From contig JAYGXS010000003.1 of assembly GCA_036362985.1 (NCBI GenBank), forward strand, positions 37,075,738-37,139,737: a DNA stretch of 64,000 bases, written 5' to 3'. This DNA is from Ligula intestinalis. Lineage: Eukaryota > Platyhelminthes > Cestoda > Diphyllobothriidea > Diphyllobothriidae. Below the pieces are notes generated by a model, which ran no database searches, was not told the origin of the DNA, and saw nothing but the letters and a program-made list of their open reading frames with translations. Made by a program: the position numbers and the translations under genes. Shown piece after piece: positions 47,401 through 56,114 of the stretch (positions are counted from its first letter, which is position 1; the number at the start of each line of letters is the position of its first letter).

Positions 47401-50014
47401 GCCGGGTGGCAAAGACGGCAGTCTACGATGCGCCTTTCCGCGCACGATCCCCTCAGAGGAGTGTGTGTAAAAAGGGGGACGGGGGCGGGGAGGGGGGGTG
47501 GTTGCGGACCGCGGAGGAAAGAGCGGGGCCTGTTGGGGGAGGGGAAGGGGGAAAGCAGGATGGCTACATGGAGTGTCTCTCCCCCCCCCTCGGTGCTTTC
47601 TCCTCCATCTGCTCTTTCCTCCATCGCAGTTTGCTCACGCGCAGGCAGCCATAACTGGAATTAACTGTTTGGCCTGCTCCGCATGACTGTCATCAACAAA
47701 CTGGCTGATTTATGCTGCGCCTCGTAAAAGACGTTGCTGCCGGCGATATCTTCACGACCTCAGACAGAGGGGCACAAAAGTTGAATTCGCACATCCTCAC
47801 CCCCTCCGTCCGTCCCAACCTCAGCCTCCACCTGTCATCGTCTTCAGCAATGACTGGCGTGAATATATACACGCCCCACCCCCTGCCGGTAGGGCTTGCA
47901 ATTCAGCAGTCGCAATAACCGAGCGACTTCCCTTTCCAGGGCAGCGATATATATTGCACTCGAGACCTTCGCTGATCACATAAGAGAGGATTCGATTAAC
48001 CGTCTATCTAAATGGCATAAATGCAGTGTACCTATCGCCAGGACCTCTTCACATGAAGCCGAAATATCGGACTTCGCATGCTGTTTTATGTCTTCTTTCC
48101 AGCATATGTTCGTTTGAAGCATTGTTTTCCCGGAAGAAATTTGTACAAGGCGTCATTAAATTCTGCTAATCTAGTGACCTTCGCCTTGTGAATATGTTCG
48201 TTTGCTCAAAATGATAAGCTGGTATCTACGGTAAGCCAATAACGCTAGAAGCAATTGCAAATCCACCGATTGTAAATGTTGTAATAATGTTTTAGACCAT
48301 ATTCAAAGTGGCTTTGACTACTAGGGTGAACTCGGAAAGGCGCGTAACAATTGTTCGTTTTGTCAAGCAACAAAAAATATGCATTCGGTGTGCCTCACTA
48401 CAGGTCCTTTCTTAAATGCTAGCCACAAATATAAGTAACTCATAAATCCTAATTTTTAGGCTCATAAAAATACGAAGTTTTGCCATCTCTTCATCATCAG
48501 GACTCTAGCGGACTTTCAATTGAAATGTCGGGTTTCCAAGATGTTCTTCTATAACCATGCGTTTACGAACGAAGAGACGATCCCCACCTTATCCTCTGTT
48601 CGATTGTGGGAGCACTGGAAGGTTTTGCATCATATCCAACTGCAAGCCTCTTCTGCTCAAGATACGTGGGCTGATTTTACGCAGATTTACGTGTTTTCAA
48701 GGGGCAAAGTCTAGAAGCCAATGTGAAATCTTTAAAGTGACACTGTGTGTTCGCTTCCACGCAAACCATTTACCTGAACAGTGTTGGAGTTCGACCCCCA
48801 TACTAATAAAGTTTACAAATATGTGTAAAAAATCGTTTGTATTAGAATACAGCCTAGTCCTGAGGCATTTGAAAAAGTTCATGGTAAGGATGACTTGTAC
48901 GGCCGCCTAAACAGGACCCGGGAATAGGAACGCCCAGCCCACTTGATAGTGGGTAGCCTTGCAATATATTTCGGGAAGGGCAAATAGCCCTGTGTCTCAA
49001 CCCTCAAAAGAATCCAGCATAGAACTAAACTGTAACGTTCACTCCAAAGTTAACACGAGCCCAAGCATTGACTCTTTATATATTCCTGACCTTAACCTCA
49101 ACCCAACTTTAATCCTAACCCTTACCCTCACCGTACTCATAGACCAAATATCTCGGAATTCGACGTAAAGCCACAAATATCGGGGGTGGTTCATTTTCCC
49201 GTGCCTTGTTTAGGCGGTCATACAAGTCATCCATGCCCGGAACTTACTTACGGATCTAGACGGCTTAGTTAAGACCCAATGATTATACCACCACAGAATA
49301 TACGTTTTAGCCTTGCGACAGTAACAAGAAGCCTAACCAGCACGTGGACCTTTGATTTTAGAGCAATTAACGACTTACCTCATTCTCGATCGCTCTTTGT
49401 TATAATGACCTCGCCTCGGCAACCCTGACAAGGTCTGCCCTACGTGCAGTCCCTTCTCGACAACCACCTTTTCAGAGGGTGTAAGAAGCCCATCCCCACG
49501 ATAAGCCGACAGCGATGTCTCGAGTAAAGCCTGTTTTTAAAGAAGCCCCCTAAGTAGGAATTGGTAACCACGACGGAAGCCTAAAGCCGTCGCCGCTGAG
49601 AATTTAGGGTGAGAGTTTTGAGGACAACATTTGAGCTGAACTTGAGCCCTCAAGAGTGCGAAGGCACAACCTCTTAGAGACAGTACTGTACACGGAGCCA
49701 CAGGACTAAAGAAATAGCCCGTAGTTTTTAAACACCGTACAGTCAGATTTACTTTTGAATACGGTCGTATCACGCAACAGGTAAATAAATAGGACACAGA
49801 AGGTTTTTTACTGACCTTGGAAGTAGCCTTTCATTCTGAGGTAGGAGACAGCCAGACGCAGGATGGAAAGCTTGTCCAGCTTGGCGATGACAGTCTGTTC
49901 AAAGGGCAAAAGACTGGCCAAGTGTTCCAGCTCGGCATTCAAACGCTCGCGGTGCCGTTTGCTTGGATTGGACTTGGTACTGCCCATGTTACCCTCAAGT
50001 TTGTATCCGATTCC
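30746..50014 (-). CDS. ahr: Aryl hydrocarbon receptor (AhR/spineless-type) bHLH-PAS transcription factor, whole gene model
   Basis: Ten exons joined on the minus strand: 50014-49816, 46385-46285, 45617-45528, 40218-40083, 39319-39220, 37523-37457, 34650-34343, 33210-33104, 32700-32559 and 32435-30746. All phases agree, and from the ATG at 49987 the sum is 2913 nt (970 residues plus stop). Order: bHLH, PAS-A, linker, PAS-B, long low-complexity C-terminus. The basic region [12 protein letters not shown] is the AhR signature rather than that of ARNT, SIM or CLOCK. Family knowledge: AhR dimerises with ARNT and binds xenobiotic response elements in the nucleus; invertebrate members act mainly in development and sensory neurons and generally do not bind dioxin. 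Exon breaks in PAS-A and early PAS-B match vertebrate AHR. Weak points: the fifth exon is tentative, an upstream non-coding or coding first exon was not found, and the stop sits on a splice donor. Length is close to that of insect and vertebrate homologues. Confidence 0.93.
32559..32700 (-). CDS. ahr: AhR exon 9: PAS-B C-terminal beta strands
   Basis: Acceptor CACTGTAG|TT, donor CTTGA|GTAAGT. Encodes a segment starting [20 protein letters not shown], then [19 protein letters not shown] and IIAIHRKLE. This aligns with the vertebrate stretch that contains WTWVQSNARLLYKNGRPD and IIVTQRPL. By that alignment the position of human Val381 reads Ala and Gln383 reads His, two pocket residues relevant to ligand affinity. 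Confidence 0.95.
33104..33210 (-). CDS. ahr: AhR exon 8: PAS-B central part
   Basis: Acceptor CTCTTTCAG|C, donor GTGAAG|GTAAGA. Encodes [30 protein letters not shown] in continuous frame (shown in part: [16 protein letters not shown]), the conserved PAS-B helix. It enters in phase 2 and leaves in phase 1. Confidence 0.93.
34343..34650 (-). CDS. ahr: AhR exon 7: inter-PAS region and start of PAS-B, with a Ser/Asn/Gly-rich insertion
   Basis: Acceptor ACACTAG|ACG behind a T-rich tract, donor TCTCG|GTAAGT (phase 2). The first residues [14 protein letters not shown] align one-to-one with the vertebrate stretch AMNFQGKLKYLHGQ. They are followed by an insertion of about 40 residues rich in Asn, Ser and Gly, then [14 protein letters not shown] and [15 protein letters not shown], which matches the ligand-domain start FRTKHKLDFT. 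By alignment from memory, the human pocket residues Phe287, Thr289 and His291 are kept, while Phe295 and Pro297 are replaced by Leu and Ile. The insertion lengthens the loop before PAS-B strand A. Confidence 0.94.
36717..36800 (+). repeat. Short dispersed repeat, second copy
   Basis: Pairs with 22465-22560; the better-preserved copy. It lies in AhR intron 6. Confidence 0.45.
37457..37523 (-). CDS. ahr: AhR exon 6: end of PAS-A ([10 protein letters not shown])
   Basis: Encodes [22 protein letters not shown], aligning with the end of vertebrate AHR PAS-A, which reads ERCF.CR.RCLLDNSSGFL. Acceptor CTTACAG|T (phase 2), donor TTCATC|GTGAGT (phase 0). The phase-0 break right after the SGF motif is at the same place as in human AHR. 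Confidence 0.92.
37930..38150. repeat. Imperfect palindromic repeat (about 75-bp arms)
   Basis: Arms about 37932-38010 and 38070-38148 are reverse complements with mismatches: GTGATGATCGCATATCACCT against GTGACAATCGCATTTCGCCC, and GTTCACTTCGTGCTCGTGAC against CTTCACTTCCTGCAAGTGAC. A MITE-like or fold-back element in AhR intron 5; no target duplication identified. Confidence 0.65.
38640..38828 (-). mobile_element. tRNA-derived SINE-like element
   Basis: Minus strand begins GTCCGTGACTTAGTGGTTAG (A-box-like) and has a good B box GGTTCGAGGCC at 38779-38769 at tRNA spacing. The 3' acceptor half does not pair with the 5' half, and the homology runs on into a unique body (CCAACTGATGACAGCCAG...), so this is a tRNA-headed SINE rather than a tRNA gene. 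It lies in AhR intron 5. Confidence 0.6.
39220..39319 (-). CDS. AhR exon 5 (tentative): PAS-A to PAS-B linker
   Basis: Placed to reconcile phases: exon 4 ends in phase 1 and exon 6 needs phase 2. This segment starts after CGCTTTAG, with a branch-point-like CCCTAAC just upstream. It is open throughout ([15 protein letters not shown] near the start) and can end at TCTCA|GTACTA, giving exactly the required phase. The donor is weak and the residues have no visible homologue, but vertebrate AhR also has a poorly conserved loop here. If wrong, another small exon must exist between 40082 and 37524. Confidence 0.45.
39800..39809. other. Assembly gap (10 N) inside AhR intron 4
   Basis: Ten N bases next to a CTG/GGTGGTGCT-rich stretch. 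Missing sequence here could hide an exon or repeat between exons 4 and 5. Confidence 1.
40083..40218 (-). CDS. ahr: AhR exon 4: PAS-A, second part
   Basis: Acceptor CCCCTCAG|TCGGAC after a pyrimidine tract, donor TCGCCAG|GTGAGA. Begins [20 protein letters not shown], the AhR PAS-A helix and dimerisation segment, followed by [14 protein letters not shown] and a short divergent linker ending in VISP. It ends in phase 1. A second possible donor lies 51 nt earlier (CTACCTG|GTGAGC) in the same phase, so an alternative 17-codon-shorter form is possible. A 10-N assembly gap lies in the following intron side at 39800-39809. Confidence 0.94.
43614..43662 (+). ncRNA. Hammerhead-ribozyme-like motif, copy C, interrupted downstream by an insertion
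   Basis: CTGATTA (one change from CTGATGA), stem II GGATCC/GGGTCC with one G-T pair, then AAAACGTCAGGCGAATAAAGTTC. The repeat continues only after a 249-bp insertion: TTGTCCTAGCGATCGCATCC resumes at 43920, matching the sequence after copies A and B. Confidence 0.6.
43663..43911. mobile_element. 249-bp inverted-repeat element (MITE-like) with 8-bp target duplication and telomere-like core
   Basis: Terminal inverted repeats of 54 bp (43663-43716 and 43858-43911) beginning GGCAGGAGTTTCCTTGGTAG, with one mismatch. They are flanked by direct TAAAGTTC at 43655-43662 and 43912-43919. The core (about 43775-43845) is built of CCCTAA-like units. The 8-bp duplication fits hAT-type cut-and-paste transposition (family knowledge). 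It sits in AhR intron 3 and splits hammerhead repeat copy C. It has no coding capacity. Confidence 0.85.
44096..44405. mobile_element. Inverted-repeat element with telomere-like core, diverged copy
   Basis: Left end GGTAAGGATGGTCGATATGG plus CCTCCTAGG; right end as reverse complement GAACGACTTAGTTGGCCTCC plus TAATCAGGA. The core has CCTAA/CCTTAAC units. Same family as 48883-49237. It lies in AhR intron 3. Confidence 0.6.
45528..45617 (-). CDS. ahr: AhR exon 3: PAS-A, first part
   Basis: A 90-nt phase 0-0 exon encoding 30 residues, exactly the size of the equivalent vertebrate exon. It opens with [16 protein letters not shown] and ends with HYLGFHQ. Acceptor CTGTAG|GCACTC, donor CATCAG|GTATTT. 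ALNGF and YLGF.Q are the hallmark PAS-A strings of AhR/spineless proteins. Confidence 0.96.
45690..45990. mobile_element. Inverted-repeat element with TTAGGG-like core, diverged copy
   Basis: Contains GGTTAGGGCATAAT, AGATTAGGGTTACTATTAAG, a TATCCTGCACTTAATTGGAA block and terminal GGACATGGGAACAGGAACCG, paired loosely with CACTATTTCCGTGCC. It lies just upstream of AhR exon 3, in intron 2. Confidence 0.5.
46285..46385 (-). CDS. ahr: AhR exon 2: linker between bHLH and PAS-A
   Basis: Acceptor TTTCAG|CT and donor CAC|GTAAGA. The phase-1 start restores an Ala-Leu junction (ALGQDHP), as at the same boundary in human AHR. The exon gives 34 residues including [11 protein letters not shown] and ends in phase 0, like the vertebrate exon at this place. 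Sequence conservation in the linker is low, which is normal; the placement rests on splice sites, phase and length. Confidence 0.85.
46945..46983 (+). repeat. GAA trinucleotide microsatellite
   Basis: Thirteen uninterrupted GAA units in AhR intron 1, about 560 bp upstream of exon 2. Confidence 0.97.
47200..47660. other. GC-rich island in AhR intron 1
   Basis: G-rich plus strand with GGGGGCGGGG-type runs. Open in several frames only because of composition. It lies between the bHLH exon and the next one, where an alternative promoter could be, but no initiator or exon is visible. Confidence 0.35.
48883..49237. mobile_element. Inverted-repeat element with telomere-like core
   Basis: Ends are inverted copies: GGTAAGGATGACTTGTACGG with CGCCTAAACAGG on the left, and GGCATGGATGACTTGTATGA with CGCCTAAACAAGG as the reverse complement of the right. 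The core holds CCTAAC-like units (49080-49135). No clear direct target duplication. It lies in AhR intron 1. Confidence 0.75.
49816..50014 (-). CDS. ahr: AhR exon 1 of the model: bHLH domain
   Basis: Encodes the complete basic helix-loop-helix. The basic stretch [13 protein letters not shown] is followed by helix 1 ([12 protein letters not shown]), the loop and helix 2 ([18 protein letters not shown]), ending at YFQ. It ends in phase 1 at the donor CCAAG|GTCAGT. The ATG at 49987-49985 has A at -3 and G at +4, a strong initiation context, and an in-frame TGA lies upstream near 50095. The acceptor TCCAG at 50016-50015 is possible, so an upstream exon could supply a short N-terminus as in vertebrates. 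The SKRHRER basic run doubles as part of the nuclear localisation signal in known AhRs. Confidence 0.95.
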
Positions 50015-53000
50015 CTGGAGGGGATTTGTTACTCTAGTTGATGAAATAAAATGACAAATAAGTTTCTTTTGCCATATGACAAAGAAACGCTGTCAATAGA
50101 TGACAAAGCAACTTGCGGGTCGGGCAACCTAAGAAAGTACAGTCAATAAGTCAGAAGCAGAATCCTTTGACAGTTCCGTAAGCGTATACCTTCTGACTAG
50201 AGTTTGAAGCAAATTGGTCATATCTACTTAAAATAATAAGGTGTAGCCAACTAAGGATAGACTTTTATTCCAACTAGATTACGCTAAGAGTTTTAAACTA
50301 GTATATCGAAAAATAGCATGTTGGTTAAATGACGCAGTGGTTATTGAAAACAACTTGTAATGATAATAATTAAAAAACGAGTTAAGGAATTAAAAATGAT
50401 CTCAGAAGTACTCATAAGAAAGCCCAGCTACCGAAAATTACCCCTCACGAAACTGAATTGCAAAGCATACAAAAACGAGCAGGGGCCGACAGTTAAATGA
50501 AACGGACACAAGGTCTGGGCAGGTAGGAGCCTGAAAATAGTGTCAGCTGGACAGGAAGAGATGAGCGTTTCTCCATCATAATCCTTCGGTCGCCTGGGAA
50601 GGAGAGTGTTGTGTGTGTGTCGTTAAGTATTTGTGAAAATTCACGTGACACCCTGTGCACGGAGGCTCATATCACGTCCACCGCTGTGCCCAGTTTACTT
50701 TTCAGGCATCCGGACTCTGAAACGTTACTGGTTAGAGAGCGAAGGAAGGGAGAGTAGGGCCGATCCAAATAGGATCCAGGTCCAACTTTCTCGTTATAAA
50801 CAATGGGAGTGGCTACACGAACAAACTCGATCGTTTTTCATTGATAAAAACGCAAAGAAGACTGACTCCGGGAGAGGAATCTCCTGTCTCAAGGATGTGC
50901 ATAGAAGCTGCGCCAGAGTACTGCCGAATCATTGGAATTAACACCTTCTTCCTGAAAATCGTTGCGGATTCCGAAAAGCCGCAAATTTGCGATCCGACGA
51001 CTGCCGAAAAGGGTCCAGGAACGGGGATCAGAGTCTGCACCACCCTCATGGCTCTCACAAAAATGTCAAAATCCTGAACAGACATTGGCACCAATCTGTT
51101 AATCGCCGATTACGCATTCGCAAATTAATAAATCGATCGACCGAACGGTAATGTCGACGAAGTGCTTGTTGCAGATGACGTGCGGTCCGATAGGTGGACC
51201 ACTGCAAATGACGATGTGCTCCACCGTCCCAAATGTGCAGCTATGAAACGATTTGATGCCGAAATCTGAAAGTGCCTGAATGTCGCGGATCTCATTTAAG
51301 CAAGAGTACCAGAAGGTCTCAGTCCGACTCTTCCTCATGAATAAGATCAAATTATCTCGTTAGCTGGAACCATTCCAAACCCCGAAGTTTATTGCATCGG
51401 GATAAAAAGGCTGTGTTTTATTGTTTACGTCGTCGCCAAGTGTGACAGGCAATGCGGGTGATTAAATGTAACTGGCTGACTAAGAGACCAGTTTAAATCC
51501 AACAGTACACAGATGGTGATGCGAGTAAGAATTTCTGCGCATCCATCCAGGCAGTCTATGATCCCTGATCCACCGGAACTGTGCTACCACTAACAGAGCA
51601 ATCACAGACCCTAGACTGTTGGGTCGGGTACTTTATGTGCAGTCTCCACCACCCAGTTATAATCGGTGAGAAAATGACCAATAGATCTCAAATGGAAGCA
51701 GATGCTGACTTCGATCGGCCGCCAATCCTGCAAAAAACCACCGGAACAGTGCAAAAAGTGTCCAGTGGAGAATCACTTGTTAACATTTCAGTTCTAGCGA
51801 AAAGTTACAAACAAGGTGGCTGCCAACCTATGTACAAATTTACGAAACTATTCCGGAGGAAATGGCTCAGCGATCGTAGACTGCCTAAATGGATGCAAAG
51901 AAGTGCTTACTTGCATCATGAACTGCATATTTTTGGATTAAATCCACTTTGATAGTCAGTCGGTTATTTTGAATCACCCGCAGCGCTCGTCACATTTGGC
52001 GACAGCACCAGACGAAAGCGGGTTTACTTGGGGTTGTGTTGCTACTCACGTGGGTCACATGAATGCTTTCAGTCGGGTGTAATTTCCTGTGTTTTGCCGC
52101 CGCTGGCGTCAAAACAGACCTGGCGTTCTCGGCGAGCAAGTCCGATACCGTCGTCAGCAGTGGCTTGGATCCTAATTCATAATCTCGGCCATTTGTACTT
52201 AATGTCTTAATCCTGCAGGGGTTTCGGTGATCCAGGTCAGTTGCCATCTTCTTTACGAATTGGGGCTCGTGTTTAGTCAGGTTTGTGGCTGCTGTGGTTT
52301 ACTTTCTTGCTAGCATTTTTCCTTGGACCCGTCTCCGAGACGACAGGGCAATGCTCGACCTAGAGTTCAGCATTGGGCGCGTAATGGCGCCCACACGTCC
52401 CGACCTGCATGTGGTCCTGGCGGTATAATTGACAAGTTCATGGGTACACACATATTCTGACCACTTAAATCTATTCCACGCGTAAGTCACCGCCGCCACC
52501 ACCACCACCACCACAACGATTTAGAGCACACGGTGGGCAAATTCGGAATCGATGGTCGCACCGTTGCATCTGCTTGGCCACCCTAGATACCCCAATCCGG
52601 CATCACAAAGTCTGGTGTCGGCAAAAGATGTGGACTACTTTCACTGAATTATAACTAGCTTTAAGATATACGCTGCTGAGCTGACACTAAAAAAGTATAC
52701 GGGATTCTGAGACAGCAGCTGGTTCACGCTCACCTACGCCCTATTATTTCATTCATAACCGAACAAAGCCAAGTGCCGGAATAGAGGCTGACTGAAAAAC
52801 GTGTACATAATGAACATAACAGGTTCATTACGAATAAGGATAGGCTCAAAGGCCTTCGCCCACCTTTCCCTTAATAAAACTAAACTGCAATGAAAACTAC
52901 GGAAAAAAAGGCTACTAGATTGAAGAGCCAATTAAAGATTATTCTTAAATTATTGTAGAAAATGATGGAGTAGTTGCTACTGCAGAATGCAGAGACCTTG

Positions 53001-55395
53001 AAATTATTGTGTCCGTTTACATTCTCGGGGGGCACTCTGTGAATTCGAAGCCCAAAATGGCTTTCTGGAGTGTCTAACATGTCTTGTAAGGTGAGCCACG
53101 TCAAGGGAAATAAAAGACCACCACCTCAATAATAATACTACGTACGCGCAAGAGAGAACTGGTGAAGAAGACCGAATTCACTGCAGTTTATAGAACAACA
53201 ACATGCGTGCTGGGTCAACCAAAGAAACAGTCTTGCTCTGGGCTTTAGGGTGAGCCTTTGAACTTCCTCATCTATTCGTCGGGAGTACAATTTATTGCTA
53301 GCAAGCCCTGATATTCTCAGAACCTCAGAGGAACAAATCAATTCGTGTACGATGGGAAGTGGAGGGCATGACACATACTACGTCATACCTCTGTCTGTAG
53401 GAAGAATTGGTGGCTTTGTGAGGAATCTTCTTTTCACCAAGGCTTTTGTCCCATACTGTTCAGAAATTCTGTGAGGCCCTCGATGACTCATGCAGTGTCT
53501 GTGTTTTAACTATCGGTCCAAAGGATTTCGATAGTGTTCAATTATTCAGTATTAATTGTGCTTTATTCACTCCAGAACACAAATCTAGTCCTCAATAACG
53601 CCAAAATAGTTTTTAAGTGAGTCATTGTAACAGGTCCCGCTGATTCAGACTACAATGAGCCATAGCATAAACAGCCTTACTCGTGTATAGTTTCTGCCGG
53701 CCTCGACAACCTGATTAATTCTAACTGAAAGTGCCTGTGGGCATAAACACTACGATGTAGAATTTGGTAGGACTTTCACCCATTAGAAAAGTTCTTTTTC
53801 ACCTGTACAATACTTTCGCCCATGGGTCACTTGAGAAGCTAAATTCCCGTTACCTAGCAGACCTTTTTGCGAAAAAGGTCCACAGCTGTTGCATGTGTAA
53901 TCTGCCTACTAGACAGTGATCAGTCCGAGTCTTATCAAAATTGACTTCATTTACACGTGAACGGGGGCAGTATATAGGTTGTCCTCGAATGAACTGCATA
54001 AAGACCTTATTCGTGCCCGTGACTATGTGCTCCTCCCCTGACCTCAAAGGGCCACCATAACAAGAACCCCGCAGTCAAACAGATGGTGTTTTTGTTCTCG
54101 TCTCTATACTACTGGTCAGTATTTATAAAAAAGGAACCCACCCTCCCCTCCTGAGCCGTATGGATAGTGGCCATAGCAACCCAACTCAATTATCTAACTC
54201 TAACTCAGTGCTCTATTTCAGTGGCAAGGGTTCCACGCCTTCGTGGTAACAGTTAAAAAAAGTAGGGCCTATAAATGAATGAGAGATACAAGGAGAGAGA
54301 CTAGAGGAGGAATTAAGGGAATCATTTCAGAGATGATTAAGTGCATGAAATAGAGTTAGGTGACCGGAAAATTACTTTTGAGGGTCAGATCCGAGATTTC
54401 AATGAACATTTGAATAGAAGAAAATCAACTACTGCAGAATAACCATGTAATATCCATTATAAAAAACAAGTAGTCCAATTAGGATTATTCCTGGTGTTAA
54501 AGTATCACAAAAAGCATATAGAACGCTAGGAACACGCTATGGAGCCAAACACTTGGTTGCTGTGACATGCAATAGCACAAACATCGGCGAAACACGTGTC
54601 TGGGCTTTTAGCTACTACCTATGCTGGGAGTATGATAGGACGTCTTTGTCACAAGAGGAATTGGTAAGCCAGGGCCGTATTACTTTCAACTTTTTTCAGA
54701 CCATACGCTGGAACACTACGATAGGTCTTTAAGTATAATAGTAAAGAAGGCCGGTAAGAGGTTAAAAAAGGCAATCAGCTTCTCCAACTGCTAATATTAC
54801 TTCCTAGTCGGACGGAAGGAACGGGGGAATCGTCATGCCTACTCTAGGTTATGAAGCACTGTGGACGACTACAATCGATTTGCCCATGTTGCAAACATGG
54901 TAATCTTCGTGCGATCGACGGTGGCTGGTTTTTGCTTCCTCTAGCCCGAATAGGCTGCTGCCTCTTCCACGCTTCCCTGATGTTGGTGCATATCGCGTCC
55001 AATTCGACGTGCTTATTGATGCACGAGACGTCGGAGTTGATGGCTTCTAAAACTCGTGGCCTTTCTAGTATGGACGAGAACCAACAATGCAAGTTTTGTC
55101 CCATGCAAATTGGTGTCCAGTTTCTAATGTGTACATGGCGACTTTGGACAAATGATATCGCCCCTTTACCACTCGGTAATCTTTACTGTTAGTTTATGTT
55201 TTAAATGATGCAATGCATTCCCCCACCCCTATCCCCCTCTTGGGGAACTAGTGGAACGTTTAGCCGCTTCATGGAGTATCTACCCGGCCATACTGCATTT
55301 AAATGTTGACTCGCCTCCGTGAGTTCTAGCTACTAGTTCATTCTCAGTCAAGTCGGATGTTTAGGCGACTTCTTTGAACAACACCTGGCCGCATA
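50015..55395. other. Region upstream of AhR, no recognised exon
   Basis: Searched on the minus strand for a short Arg/Lys-rich AhR N-terminal exon; none was convincing. The plus-strand frame 51581-51952 (123 codons) is protein-like in composition but unrecognised. A CCACCA run lies at 52490-52512. Confidence 0.5.
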
Positions 55396-55399
55396 GTTC

Positions 55400-56110
55400 C
55401 ATTGCTATTCGGTTATGAAAGTGTGGAAGAGTGGAAAGGGGTATTTGGGGAGTGGGTAAACCAGCTTGTGGTCAACGTACAGCTGCCCGTCCCCCACAGC
55501 TGGCAGATTTCGCCCACACCAGACGGCAAAATCCAGCTGGGCGTGACAGCGTGCTTCCACGATAGCATCTTTCTTGGCAGTCCAACTGGGCTAGCTCGAA
55601 GAACCGTGGGCAGGACGGGTACGCCTCCCCAACTCCGCTCGTCGCCTCTCGCCTGGCTTGGGGGCAGTCACGCTGATGCTATCACGGAACTGTGGGGTGC
55701 AGCCTCGGGACTAGATTATTGCGCCCTCGTCAAGCCGCCCTTCCCCCCCCCCGCCTCTGTGAAAGGAGTCGATGTGCAGTGCCTCGTCGCCTTCGCTGTA
55801 TTGGTAGGGGTGTGTTACCCACCAACCCATCCACCAACCACCGATGTTATCGTCAGCAGCCATCTGGCAGTGTGGTCAAGTTAGAGAACAATACTCCCGG
55901 TGTGTGAAACTAGCAGACACCTTCGCTCCGCCCCTCCCTCCTTCCACAGGAATTGTCGAACCCAAGTCCAGAGCAAGGCCACGTGGCTTCAGTCGACCAG
56001 GAGTCTCAACTGTACGAGTCTGTCGTCTACGTGTTGGATTATATCCAGGTTATTCGCACGCAACACTGAGGACTCATAACGGCGCCAGAGAAGATGGATT
56101 CTGAACGGCG
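55400..56110. other. GC-rich region upstream of AhR with a 160-codon plus-strand frame
   Basis: The plus-strand frame 55402-55884 starts MLFGYESVEEWKGVFGEW and has no domain I recognise; other frames are also open. About 5.4 kb upstream of the bHLH exon on the AhR strand, so a candidate place for a promoter or 5' exon (inference only). Confidence 0.3.
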
Positions 56111-56114
56111 TCAC

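Noticed and set aside
50813..51094. Overlapping plus and minus frames of 78-102 codons upstream of AhR
   Set aside because: No homology recognised and both strands are equally open; probably chance.
55402..55884. 160-codon plus-strand frame in a GC-rich region
   Set aside because: Several frames are open there because of composition; no motif and no splice or start context that stands out.
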